From Pardosa pseudoannulata (Eukaryota; Arthropoda; Arachnida; Araneae; Lycosidae), in the NCBI GenBank assembly GCA_032207245.1, contig CM063502.1:116484197-116548196 (forward strand): a DNA stretch of 64,000 nucleotides. The letters run 5' to 3'. The notes beneath the pieces were generated by a model. It was not told where the DNA came from. It saw nothing but the letters and a program-made list of their open reading frames with translations, and did no database searches. Of this stretch, positions 53,043 to 64,000 are shown in pieces; positions within the stretch are counted from its first letter, which is position 1; each line of letters begins with the position of its first letter. The position numbers were made by a program, and so were the translations under genes.

Positions 53043-53485
53043 CCCTTTAAAGGACACTAATATAAATTTCTTAGAATTTAATGAAATCAATTTATAAATG
53101 TTATCTGTGAAGCATATAAATATAAATTACATGAAAAAAATGTGCATTCATTGTGAGGAATAAAGGTTAAAGGGCTGATTTAAATGCAAAAGCAACCCTT
53201 TGTACTGTGTGAAAATAATACTTTGTTTTAACTTTTTATTAAGGTGGGAGTACAGTGAATAATTATCATTAAAAGTGTATAATAAAAAAGTAGCTAAACA
53301 GTTAAGTGTTATTTGGATAAATATAGGTACTTTGGGTCAGAAGGAAAATAAATCAATTTTCTGGGTAAAGCAAGTTTAAAAATGCATATTTCAAATGTAA
53401 AAATGAATTAGGTGTAGTGTTTTTATCTGCTGTAAGTTTAAAACATTATAAACATAGACAATTTTAAAAAATCATTCATATATCT
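53043..53485. mobile_element. Diverged copy of TTAA MITE family B
   Basis: TTAA precedes CCCTTTAAAGGACACTA at 53043. The next about 120 bp and a later block (CAGTGAATAATTATCATTA...TTTCAAATG, about 53255-53398) align, with many differences, to the same order in the copy at 53490. The right end is not clear; it abuts the younger copy head-to-tail. Confidence 0.6.
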
Positions 53486-53489
53486 TTTA

Positions 53490-54019
53490 CCCTTTAAAGG
53501 TCAGGATTAAAAATGCTTTCAGATTTAACGGAATTAGGTTATAAACGTTGTCAGTGAAGTTTATAAATAAGAACCATATAAAAACAAATTTTACATTCCC
53601 TTGAGAGGTAGGAATATATATATATTTTTTTTGGGGGGGGGGATAATTGTGAAACCTTTTCCTTTTACAGCATGAAAATAAGAGTTTTTTTAAATCAATT
53701 ATGTTGAAAGAACAATGCATAATTATCATAAAAATGACGTAAGATATAGATAACTACACAATTTTTCATTGTTCTTTTGGGCAGGTGTTTTTAATTGAAG
53801 TCATAAAGAGAAAAATTAAATTCGAGAATTTTCATGTAAAGCAATTTTAAACTAATATATTTCAAAGGGAAAAATAAATTATGCAAAATTCTATTATCTA
53901 TTACTATATCAAAGAGTTAATAACACAGAAAATCGAAAAAAATCTTTCGGATGTTTTTAAAAACAAGAGAAATAGTATTAATAGCTGGTTTTGCTGTGAA
54001 ACTACTGCCCGTTAAAGGG
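53490..54019. mobile_element. TTAA MITE, family B copy 2 (530 bp)
   Basis: Ends CCCTTTAAAGG and GTTAAAGGG match 28085-28619, and the interior is nearly identical, including the TA/T/G homopolymer block near 53615-53642. The right flank is TTAA (54020-54023); the left flank is TTTA (53486-53489), apparently a mutated TTAA. No transposase is present. Confidence 0.85.
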
Positions 54020-54177
54020 TTAAAAACTGAGCATAGAAATTCTGAATGAGAATATAAATGTGGTGACAATAACAAATTATCAAATATTTTGATTAAAATG
54101 CATTATATCTTTGATTTTTATACAGTCTTTTCAATTTTAAGTACAGCTTAAAAGCTCTACATTAATCAACATCTAAT

Positions 54178-54229
54178 TGGTTTAGTTTGAGTCTCTACGG
54201 TCTACCTTTTTGCAACGCGAGGGCTAATA
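54178..54229 (-). mobile_element. SINE 3'-end fragment, minus strand
   Basis: TTGGTTTAGTTTGAGTCTCTACGGTCTAC...GCGAGGGCTAAT matches the tail and distal body of the SINE at 18105-18155. The rest of the element is missing. Confidence 0.8.
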
Positions 54230-55625
54230 AATAACATTTGAATAGACTCAAATGTCCAAAACAGACTTACAAAAAATTATTGCTTTAAAAATTTCAATAT
54301 TCTTAATACGGTTTTATACAAATATTTTCTTCTTGATAATCTTAGTAATATTAAACTTTTAACTTAATAAGTCAATAAAAAGTAAAAGAATCAATTCGAA
54401 GAAAACAATTTTAAAAACAGATTTATAATATTACATTTAGAAATAAATATAAATGTTCACATTAATATTATTCAAACATAATGTTAATGACATATAAACG
54501 CTATTTTCAGTAGTACTCAAACACTAATTTAGTCTTCTTTCAACAAACTTTCAACAAGCTTTCAACAAACATTAATCCAAAAAACAATTTCTTGACTTAG
54601 TTTATGACAAAAAGTATACAAAATGTCTTTCTTTTACCTAATAAATAAAAATAGAATTTTTACAAAAAAGTATGTTTTATTTTATATTCGTGCTTCTTAA
54701 TATTCTCTTATATTGTAAAAACTTTGAGAGATCACTATTTGCATCCCCGAAATGATAGCATTTATTCGGAATATAACTACAAAAATTAATAGTTTTCAGT
54801 AATTTTATCTCTTTATTATATTTATATAATAACAGAACTGTTAATTTAAAAAACAGTTCTTACTACTGCCTCAAAACGCTGTTATTGATATGTATTTTTA
54901 CTGATTCAGATAAAGTGCCTGCAGCAAATTTCTGCTATCACCTTTAAAAAATACATAACAAAAGCTAGGATTTCTTGGAAGATTTCTAAATCCACCAATA
55001 AACAGAAAAAAAGATGAATAGGAAGATGAAAGCAACACTGCAGCTATATTAATGACTAAAAAACTTTTCAGTCATTGTTAAAGGAAAGGCAATATTCATT
55101 GCTTATTTTTAAATCTTGTGAAATTAGCTTGAATGACTTGTTGCCATTGAATGAAAGTATAGCCTTTCGCTGATTTTAAATTTATAAAATATAAGCAATT
55201 TAACTGTTCTTTCTTTGATATTGCGAGTTTTCACTGAAAGACAAATTTTAAAATATAAAGAGAATGTAAATACTTAAACTGTATTATCTAAGGTGGTTTT
55301 TTCCCTTGGTTACTAGCTAAGTTAAAAGGTTCAACAGGAAAATAAATTCTCTGAATACTGCTTCAAACTGATTTTTAAAATTATAATTTTTCTTATGAGG
55401 CTAACGTAAAATAGTATTCTATAGCCATCACGCTTCAGATTACATGTCTAACATTTTCACATAATGATATACTTCAATTATATTAAGTTTGTTATATGAA
55501 ATTTTATTACTGATAAAGCTTGTATGAATCTTGGTTTCTAAAGCCGCTGGATTAAAAAATTCTAGAAAAACTTATCATCTTTTTTAGAAAATAGGCCTTA
55601 TAAGTGCATAAGTAAAACATTTAAA
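54230..55625. other. AT-rich intergenic stretch
   Basis: Nothing recognised beyond a small AACTTTCAACAAGCTTTCAA direct repeat near 54543. Confidence 0.5.
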
Positions 55626-55628
55626 TTA

Positions 55629-56390
55629 TGGTGTACCGAGGTACTTTCCCATGGTGGTCTGCACGTGCATGCATAGCCGCTAGAGGAATTTAGGACTCCA
55701 ATTGTTCACGTCAAGATTAGGGACCCCTGCAGAGAAGATAGATCACGGAATGGCAGCGTAACGGTCAAGCTCGCACAGAGCTGTAATCGTGAGTTATGGG
55801 AGCAGGGACTAAAAAGTAGTGTCAGCTTGAACAAAAAGGGGCTACTTTAATGAGCCCACCTGCACTCCCGAAGGGCATTTGATGTGGGAAAATTTCCCGA
55901 AGACAAGGCATTGGATAAGAAGAAAAAAGGGGCGTTGGGACCGAGGTGAGGAGTTTGGAAACGTAGTGAGAGCGAGGAGTCGAAGAAGAAGTGGGCAGTC
56001 GAGAGAAGTGGGACAAGGATCCACTAGCACCAGCTCGTCCCGTGCTCCCGGACCGACACCGCACCGCTCACCATCACCAACTCGTCCCGTACGCCCGTGA
56101 GGAAAGCCCCTGCCTGCTCCCCTGTGACTTTAATGGAGGTAATTTATAAAATAATATTTACAGTCATTTGACTTAGGCCTCTGTTAATAATAATAATTCC
56201 TTATAAAGAGATGTGCGATAATTATAGTGTAAATAGAAGATATAAATAATTGATGATTATGATAACCAAGGATCTATTTGTAAATAAATGTATAGAATAA
56301 ATGTCTGAATCTCAATATAAAGTATTATATTCATTCTGTGTTTCCCCCTTGTAACGAACACTTGTGTATAGGTTGTATGTACATTACAAC
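55629..56390 (+). other. GC-rich island, possible LTR or retroelement remnant
   Basis: About 500 bp (55629-56140) is far richer in GC than its surroundings. It contains a 73-residue plus frame (55879-56100) ending in a Ser/Pro/Arg-rich tract with SRAPGPTPHRSPSPTRPVRP. Downstream AATAAA signals (56286 and 56300 region) precede a short GT-rich stretch. This order resembles an LTR or the 3' end of a retroelement, but no flanking duplication or terminal TG...CA could be fixed. It could instead be an exon of an unknown gene; I see no clear splice pair. Confidence 0.3.
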
Positions 56391-57947
56391 ATATGGAATG
56401 TTACAATAAAAAAAGTAATAAAAAATAGAAACCTAGACCATTTGAAGAAACTAATTATGAATTTTCGAATTCTCGCTAAGTATTAATATTTAGGGAAAAA
56501 AATTATGCATGTAAAACTAAAAAAATAATTTATTCAACCTCTTTAAAGAAATCACCATAGTATTTATGGTTTATAATTAAAACTATTGTAATTGAAAAAA
56601 TTTACTGTACATTCGTACAAGACATAATTACCCTACTACACCTTTCTGTACAATATATTTAAAATTACAAAGATATTCTGCTACTATTCTTTTTTAAAAT
56701 AGTACACATCGTATATTTACTTTTAGAGTAATACAAATTAATGCATTCATTACATTTATATCTATCGCATAGTAAACATGTGGGACAATTAGTGCTAATT
56801 TTTTAAAGATTGTAGAAAGCAAAGCCTTGATACTGACCAACAGTAGTGCATTCCATTTTAAACAAACCTTTTGTTAAAATGTGTTAATATAAGAAATCCA
56901 ATGTGATCAAGGAATAAAGATTAAATCAAATTTGAAAAACATATGCCCGTTTCATAGCTTCAAACAGTGAGCCAATTTATCTGTGCAAAAACAGGCAAGA
57001 TCTTAAAAGAACTGTGATAGTAGGACATTTCCTTTATTGGTCATTTCAAATGTTCTTTAAGGTTTCGTTTGAAAAAAATAAAATTTGCGTTTAAAAGCAT
57101 TAGTTTCCATCAGTCTTCCATTGAATCATGAATTTCTAAATAAAGGCTGAAATCTGCTTTGATCAGATGAGCCCTTTCCTATCTTCACACTCATGAAGTA
57201 ATTCGTATTAAATGTATGAAATAGTTGTCAGCTTTTCAATTTTACTATAATTTCTACTTTAATTAATTTTACTTTTTTTACATTTTTCAGCATATTTTGG
57301 CTTAAGGAAGTTTTTCTGTCTAACAAATTTTCAATGTTTCCAAAAAGCCGACTGCTAAAATTTTGCCTTGGGCACAGCAAGACTTTGAAGGCAGTTGCAT
57401 AGTTTTTCTTTTACAATTAGCTGTGAAGTATGAGACAGGTTCATCTGCCTAGAGAAGAAGCTTGCTTGTTATAATTATTACCAAAACTCTATAGTGACTT
57501 GACATCCACTTAATAAGCACTATGTAAAATGATTAAACTAAACAATCTTCATATGACAGCATTGATGGTATTTAATTTTCTTTCTATTTCCAATAATTTT
57601 TTTCTTAAAATTTTAGCTTTAAGTACATTTTTAGATTAATTAGTTTTTATTATAAAAATTATTTAATTTCATAATTGTATTAATTAGTGATAAAAGTTTT
57701 TAATGAGTTGAGTTTTCAAATAAGTTGTAGATTTTTTAACTTGAAAAAGGATAATTAATGAACTGAAGAAATTATTAAAAGAACTACTATAATAAGAAAT
57801 AGTCAATTATACGTCTTACAGAAAATAATTGTTTTGAATTATTCAATTAGTACAGTAAAATTTTCTCAATTTATTGCCAGAACCTTCATATTTTTATGAA
57901 GTCTTCAAGCTATTTAGTCATAAAAGCTAGTGTATTACAATTTGTGT
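56391..57947. other. AT-rich intergenic stretch
   Basis: No gene or repeat recognised. Confidence 0.5.
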
Positions 57948-58259
57948 CTAACAGGGGAAAGCTAATAATAAAAAGATTTGACGGAGATAGGAGTTCATGA
58001 TAGCGTCAACATTTACGGATTCTACTTTATAGCCACTAAAACATTTATATGAAATTCTTAACGAGGAATATTGATGGAAACTTTCATTAATGAAACTTTC
58101 GCTTCTTTCGACTGTTAATACTTTAACTTCGATGCCTTTAAATTTCTCTATCTCTGTTTCATTACTTTCATAGGTGTTTGAATATTCATTACTAGACACC
58201 AAACTAAATCCAAAAAGAGTAGATTTTCTCTGTGATAAAGACGTGAATGTAGTTTCCAA
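57948..58259 (-). CDS. Hypothetical 103-codon open frame, probably chance
   Basis: This is the longest frame in the window that is not a repeat translation. It starts with ATG and encodes a Ser/Glu-rich peptide (METTFTSLSQRKS...) with no transmembrane segment until a short hydrophobic end (RQIFLLLAFPC). I recognise no domain. By rough estimate, one frame of this length is expected by chance in 64 kb of such AT-rich DNA. No splice sites or neighbouring exons were identified. Confidence 0.15.
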   Translation of the reverse strand: METTFTSLSQRKSTLFGFSLVSSNEYSNTYESNETEIEKFKGIEVKVLTVERSESFINESFHQYSSLRISYKCFSGYKVESVNVDAIMNSYLRQIFLLLAFPC

Positions 58260-60080
58260 TAAAACTGAGTAAACTAATTAAATATACTGTTCTCTAGGTT
58301 TCTGAGTAAAGTTCCAACCATTTTCAAATAAAATAAAATTTTAGGAGATGTAAATTTAGCATTAACCTTTCACGAGTTTTTCTTCATTATGTGAAAGCAG
58401 TAAAGAACTCTCATAAAATAAATGCATAGTCATAAAATATTAATAAAATTTTGTAGGGTAAAAGAAAAAATATGCCACAAAGTTGACAAACAGGGAAAAT
58501 CTTAAATTTAAAGATATCTGAATCATTTTTCTTTTAAAAGAAAAAGAAGGTATAAATTTTAAAAGGTAATACTTTTTGTTTCATAGATTTACTTGTGTTG
58601 ATTTTCTTGTTTCAAATGATTCTAATATATAGAAATTGGAAGCATTATATATTTAACTTTATAACAAATTAGTACTTAAATAAATAAATTACTACAATGC
58701 TTACTTGTGATTAATATCGTTTTTTAAAATCATCTTTATGTACAGTCATAACACTCTCATATTTTTGAATTAAAGAAGAGGATAAAAATTCTAAAATTAG
58801 TTTTAATGCACAGAAATGATTTTTTTAATTAAAATAATGTATTCTGCTAGTATTTTTAAAGAGAATAAAAATATACCATACAGAGATATATAGTAGTTAA
58901 ATTTTCCTAAAGTTTTTAATAGAAACTTTTACTTTCGCATCATATTGAATAAAATTAACGAGTTGATAACTTATTTTTCACTATTTAACAGATTTATAAA
59001 TACAAAATATTTAACGCTGTTGATTTTTTAGAAAGTAATGGTATGTTATCAATCTGATGTTTATACCTTACTGCATAAAACCTGTTATTTTAATATGGAA
59101 TCATTATACAGAAAGCAAGCTGAAATATCCCACAGATATTCTACAAAAATATTTATTTACTAGGAAAGCAACTCTTGAATTTTCTTGCTTTCGGCTCGAA
59201 AGTTAATTTCGGCCCTACAGAGTTTTCATGGATAAAACCACATTTATACTATATGTCACTGGTAAATAATATTACGCCAGCAGTCAAGTTCGCAGCTATT
59301 TTATACAATGCCCTAGTCTAGCCACAGTATTTCTACATAATTGGCACTGTAGTCAGTTTAAATCTGCCGGGAGTAAAAAAAAACTGTCAGTAGTAACAAA
59401 TGAGTGTTTTCTTGACTTTAAAGTAAATCTAAATCCAAACGCCTCGCTAATTTGTTTATTTGCTACTATTGATAATTAAAAGCTCTCAACCACTTTGTTT
59501 CAGAATGTTATCATAGTTTTACCAGATATTACGCTTTAAATACATGTCCAGATTGGAATGGATTTTTACTCATATTAAAATAAATACAATCTTAAATTCT
59601 AGAATTTATCTATACTCTTTGTAGAAAAGGGATTATTGACAGCTGTAACCCTAGAACTCTATTCTGTTCTTGTCGTAAACTAATATTTTTGCTTTATCTA
59701 CCAGACAACTTCTCAAAAATGTATTTTAAAACAAATAAAGAAAATTACGGTCTTATTCAAAATTATCTTTAACGTGACTTACTCAAAAATAATGATATTC
59801 ATTGAAACATCCAATCAATGTAATACATGTTTTCAGAAAATGTTTGAAATGCAAGCTTAATTAGTATTATCCAATAAAAAGCAATCAAACGTTTACTAAT
59901 AGGCAAATCTAGACTTATGTTATACGAAGCAGAATTAATTCATTCAAAGAAAGTGGCTATCTGAGTGAATTTCTGCAACACAGCATTTGATTTCAGTGTG
60001 AATCATGTTCATGCTAGATCATCAGAACTGAAATTGATTTATTATGTGTTTGAATTCTTATTTGAAAGAATCTCTGAAGT
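58260..60080. other. AT-rich intergenic stretch
   Basis: Nothing recognised until the Tc1-like relic. Confidence 0.5.
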
Positions 60081-60084
60081 GCCA

Positions 60085-61140
60085 ACTTATAGGCCATTTA
60101 GAAGCTGGACAACCACTCACGGTAGCAACCATATGTGTGCTTACTTCAAGACAGACTGTTTTAACGTTTCGGAAGCAATTTCATAATAATGGAACTATTG
60201 TAAGAAGGCTTGAATAAAGTCATAAACTAATGCCATATCACCAATCCCGACTCATTTGGTAGAGGTCGTCCAAGTTTGTCCCGGAGGTGATTGGCAGATC
60301 GCAAGTACTGGGCAGTCCGATGAAATGTCCGATGTTCGCCTGTCACACCACGGACGTTACGAGCGAGTGATCGCAACAGAATTGTAAGAGAATGACAACT
60401 TATTCTGAAGATTGAACAATAACTGCTCGTTGTATGAGGAAGTCTATTGCTCGGCAGTTAAGTTAACAAGCAGATGCCACTGGAACTATTATGTCATGAC
60501 AAATGGTATCCATAAGAAAAAAGGGTTTTATGCCAAGAAAACAAAGATAGGAATTTCATTGTTCTTATGTAAAAGGTGGATTTTTTTAGTTGGTGCTAAG
60601 TATATCAAAACAAGAGACAAATGAGGAATGCCAATGTTCCAATGCTCTCATTACTGAGTCAAAGTTAAGTTTTACAGGTAAACATGTTTACATCTGAAGG
60701 GACTCCAGAGCATGAAATCATCCTTCGAATCGAACATTATGGAACATGTGATGGTATAGGGAGAAATGATGAAAGTATGCTCCTACATGGTTTCAACAGG
60801 AGATGTGTGACCGTCCAGAGATATCGGGAAAGCGTTTTAAAGTTTAAGTAAGGCTTTTCAAAAGTACATAATGATATTTCTTTTATTTCTGGACGATAAT
60901 ATTCTTCCCCATCGAACTGACCTCCTTGACGAATAACTTAAAAGTGAAAATATTAAGAAAATACCTTGACCAGCAATGTCTTATAGTCTTAACTTGATAG
61001 AAAATGTATAGGACAACCATGGAATATCGATTTTAAGTAGACATCCTCCTCCTAGACATGTAAATCCTCAGAAGACGGATTGCTGGAAAAATGGTGCTTA
61101 GTACCCAGTATGTTGTTAAAAACGTTATTGCTAGCATAAA
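60085..61140 (+). pseudogene. Decayed Tc1-like (DD34E) transposase
   Basis: The order of Tc1 landmarks is kept across stops and frameshifts. GHLEAGQPLTVA (60092 onward) is the first helix-turn-helix; GRGRPS (about 60260) is the GRPR-like linker; VTVQRYRES (about 60810) precedes the catalytic region. LDDNILPHRTDLLDE holds the second catalytic Asp (codon 60895-60897), and SLNLIENV holds the Glu (61000-61002), with PPPRHVNPQKT after it. Exactly 34 codons separate Asp and Glu, the Tc1 spacing. Stops at the TAA and TGA between them, and others, show it is dead. Terminal repeats were not identified. Confidence 0.88.
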
Positions 61141-61470
61141 AACCTGTGATTTGTGTGTACACGTCAAAGAAGGTCACATTTCATATTAAATTCGTAAGAC
61201 TTCATTTTTTTCTTAGTTATTCCTTTGTATCTGAACTGTCTTCGTAACATTTTATAGAAAATTTAATGGTATTGTGCTACGATTATCTATTATATGCAGT
61301 GCTCTTAAATATTTTCTTTGTATTTATGAGTCAGGATATTATGTATCATTCCCGAAAAATTCATGAAATTACAGTTTTCAGTTTTTGAGGAATCCATGAG
61401 ATAATTTTAAAGATAATTGTAAAGAATTCTAATAATAATTTACAATTCTTAATAAATAATTAATAAATAA

Positions 61471-63355
61471 CACAGGCCTGCGAAATTGAAATTTTTGAAA
61501 AATACAAGAGAAGTTTTTCCTTATTTTTAAGTTATTTGGTATGCTGATTTCGAAATTGACCTTCATTTATTTCCATCACGTCAGGATTTTTTGTAAAATT
61601 GATATACATATTACTGGTAATGGCCTATATGGAAAAAATTCTCTAGAATTGTTTGACTGGAAACAGTGGATTTTATCTATTCATGTGAGTTTATTTAATC
61701 TGTTTATGATGAGGCATATTAATTTTTAAACAACAATTAAAATTAAAAATCTATACATTTTGTATATAAAGAATAAAAACCATCGCAACCAGAATGCATG
61801 AGCCGCACTAGCGCGAGACAAAAAGTTCCCTCGTTATTAAATTTTTTACATTAATTTTATAAGAAAAACACTCCTAGAAAAACCATAATGACCTGTTTTT
61901 ACGTTTTATTAAGGTTTATACATGAAATAAATGTAAGTTTGAAATATATTTGAAACTCAATACGAAACAAAGACATTTAAATTTAGTTACGTACATTTTT
62001 TTCCTTTAAAATTTCTTTTTGACGTTCTTCTTTTATGTTCAATCTTATCTTCATCTCTTGCTAACATTTAACAATAGGCGGCAAGCATATTCCCATTCCA
62101 CCTACCTTGATATTTTCTCTCCATATCTTTGATGTCTTGGTGGAACCTTTCTCCCCGTTCTTCGGTGACGGATCCTAAATTTTCGGGGAAAAAGTCCAAA
62201 TGCGATTGGAGGAAATGCAATTTTACACTCATGGAGCAGCCCAACACTTGAAATTTGTCTAGCATGTTGCCAACAATTGTTTTAAATTTGGGATCTTTGT
62301 GATTGCCCAGAAATTTTCATACATCTTTGAAGGCAACCCAAGCATCTCTTTCCTTTAATGTCACAGATGTCTCAAATTTGTTATCCCTAATAAGTTTTCG
62401 GATGTCTGGTCCTACGAAAACTCCCCCTGTCAATTTGGCTTCAGATAATCCAGGAAACTTTTTGCACATATATTTAAAGCAATCACCATCTCTTGGAAGA
62501 GCCTTAACAAACTGCTTCATAACACCTAATTTTATGTGCAGGGGGTAATAATATTTTTTTTGGATCAACCAAGCTTTCTCGAATTACATTTTTGGTGCCT
62601 GGCACAAGATTTTGCCTTTTGGGGCCAATCTTCAAAGTGGTTTTTTGGCTCCCTCCATTGGAATTCCAAATCGTAAGGCAGTCTTCTTTCCTTTGAACCG
62701 TGAACTTAAATAATTGACACACTGCACACAAACTTTATGAGGACCCTAAGATTTGTCTTGGTCTCCAAGTTTCATGCCAAAATATACAAAATAAAGCCGT
62801 AATAAGTACCCTGTGATGTTCCTCTTGCGATTTTTAATGACATTATATTCGCTGCAAATGTAGCAAAAATCATCAGGAATATTTTCACAGCTTCTCGAAC
62901 TTGAAGCCATTTTCACACAGTACGTACTGGTGTTTACATGAGGTCACTAATAAAGTTTCGAGCTTCGCTATAGGTTGACAGCGATTGCGACGGGAGGGAG
63001 GGATGATGAAGAGGGACATTGCGCATTTCCAGTCTCGCGCACTTCCAGGAATCTGTCTAATTGGTGATCTGGATCAACAATGAAGCTTTAAAAGCCCTAA
63101 AATACTAATTGCGCTTTTGTAGTTTACCCCAGAAGGGTATTTTGAGGGTTTCACCATGGTAAAATGTCAAAACACGAAGGAAAATATCAAAGCAAAATAC
63201 GTGAGAAATATTCATAAAAAAAACACATAAAATTGAATTTTTCAAAAAAATGTGACGTGATAGACATTTTTAATGATTTTTTTCAAAATCAGTACTAAAA
63301 AATACGTTAAGTTCAGTTGTCACATTCCTTGTATTTTTTTCATCGCAGGCCTGTG
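61471..63355 (-). mobile_element. DNA transposon derivative with CACAGGCCTGCGA ends (1885 bp)
   Basis: A perfect 13-bp inverted repeat, CACAGGCCTGCGA, bounds the element; a second shared block, GAAAAA(A)ATACAAG, lies just inside each end at slightly different spacing. The flanks read ...AATAA before and TAATT... after, consistent with a 3-bp TAA duplication, though AT-rich flanks make this weak. A further inverted pair (GCACTAGCGCGAGAC near 61806; GTCTCGCGCACTTCC near 63032) lies inside. The only coding remnant is the internally deleted orphan protein at 61987-62910, transcribed leftward. I cannot assign a transposon superfamily. Confidence 0.78.
61987..62910 (-). pseudogene. Remnant of a widespread repeat-encoded protein of unknown function
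   Basis: ATG at 62910 begins MASSSRSCENIPDDFCYIC. Cys16/Cys19 and Cys61/Cys64 (CVQC) suggest a small N-terminal zinc finger. A TAG replaces codon 55 (62746-62748). The frame runs to GIPMEG near 62640, where a large internal segment seems deleted. It resumes one frame over at GPKRQNLVPGTKNV, and shifts again near 62545 into HIKLGVMKQFVKALPRDG, then GVFVGPDIRKLIRD, a TGA, and GERFHQDIKDMERKYQGRW, with a TAA before the basic C-terminus (stop at 61987). I recognise these motifs from uncharacterized proteins repeated across arthropod genomes, but know no biochemical function. Its place between terminal inverted repeats indicates the family is transposon-borne. Confidence 0.85.
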
Positions 63356-64000
63356 TAATTAATTGATAATTGTAAAGATAATTTTAAACATGAATATAAT
63401 ATATACGCTTTCCTTTAAAAAAATGCTCATTGAAGTTATTTTCAGCTTTCGACAGTTTATTATTTTAATTACAAAATGTTTCCGAGACTTAAGGATAACG
63501 TTTCAGGGTTAAAGGAACTGAGATCCTATAAGGTTCCCTACAATATGAGGATTTTATTGTACACTTTAGAGAGAATGGTTCATTTTAGAACTGAGATATT
63601 TTTAAAATTTGATTTAAAGCCTTATGTTTAGATTTATTTCCTCACCCACACCTAAATACTTTTAATTAATGACATAATTTGTTAAATGCGAGATTTCAAG
63701 TCTTTATATTACTTAAGTAAAATTAATCCTGATCCAAAATAATAAAGTGCATTCTATGTTTTCTCTAACATAAAACTAAAATATCCCGATCACCATACAT
63801 CACTTCGTAAGTGTCTTATTTAGTATTTATGAACAAGATATTCATATATTTCTTTCAACCGAAGAATATCAGTGTGGAAGAGTAATAATACGGTGCTAAA
63901 ACTAATTCTACCAAAAAAGTAGCTCTAAGAGGTTCCCTATACAAAGTATATCCTCAACTAATCTTTGAATAAATCATAAGGGCTTTGTCCATCAAAACCA
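63356..64000. other. AT-rich intergenic stretch
   Basis: Nothing recognised to the window end. Confidence 0.5.

Noticed and set aside
62303..62548. 81-residue plus-strand frame
   Set aside because: It is the antisense shadow of the recognisable minus-strand protein remnant at 61987-62910.

Overview
This window looks like AT-rich, gene-poor intergenic DNA from an arthropod. I tentatively favour a spider or another arachnid, because it combines tRNA-derived SINEs, piggyBac-like TTAA elements, pogo/Tigger and Tc1 relics and a repeat-encoded orphan protein. That assignment is inference. I could support no intact host gene, rRNA or functional tRNA. Most long open frames are low-complexity Ile/Tyr repeats read out of (TA)n microsatellites or pieces of repeats.

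The layout has two themes. The first is local tandem duplication: at least nine arrays of 2-6 copies, with units of about 210-740 bp (301-819, 1128-2238, 5611-7490, 13048-15965, 17504-18560, 18835-20910, 28950-36780 with two recent bursts inside it, 38418-39100, 46386-47650). The second is transposon insertion. Several insertions lie inside a tandem copy whose sister copies keep the empty site, so their boundaries and target-site duplications can be read directly. Examples are a 602-bp LTR-like element (5985-6586, duplication GAAAT), an 812-bp Tigger-like element (13684-14495, duplication TA) and a SINE (18105-18285, 13-bp duplication).

Other mobile DNA includes six TTAA-flanked elements: 21534-22099 with a piggyBac-type zinc-ribbon remnant, 28085-28619, 32185-32745, 35403-36705, 53490-54019, and a diverged copy starting at 53043. 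There is a second copy of the 5985 LTR at 34440-35039, three further LTR candidates (39510-39891, 51624-52051 and, weaker, 23364-24417), a SINE family with three good copies and at least three fragments, a decayed Tc1 DD34E transposase (60085-61140), and a pogo/psq helix-turn-helix relic (41720-41896).

At the right end, 61471-63355 is bounded by a perfect 13-bp terminal inverted repeat. It encodes, on the minus strand, an internally deleted remnant of a protein family I recognise as a widespread 'uncharacterized' repeat-encoded protein. This is the best candidate for something poorly described. I found no evidence of a multi-gene functional system.
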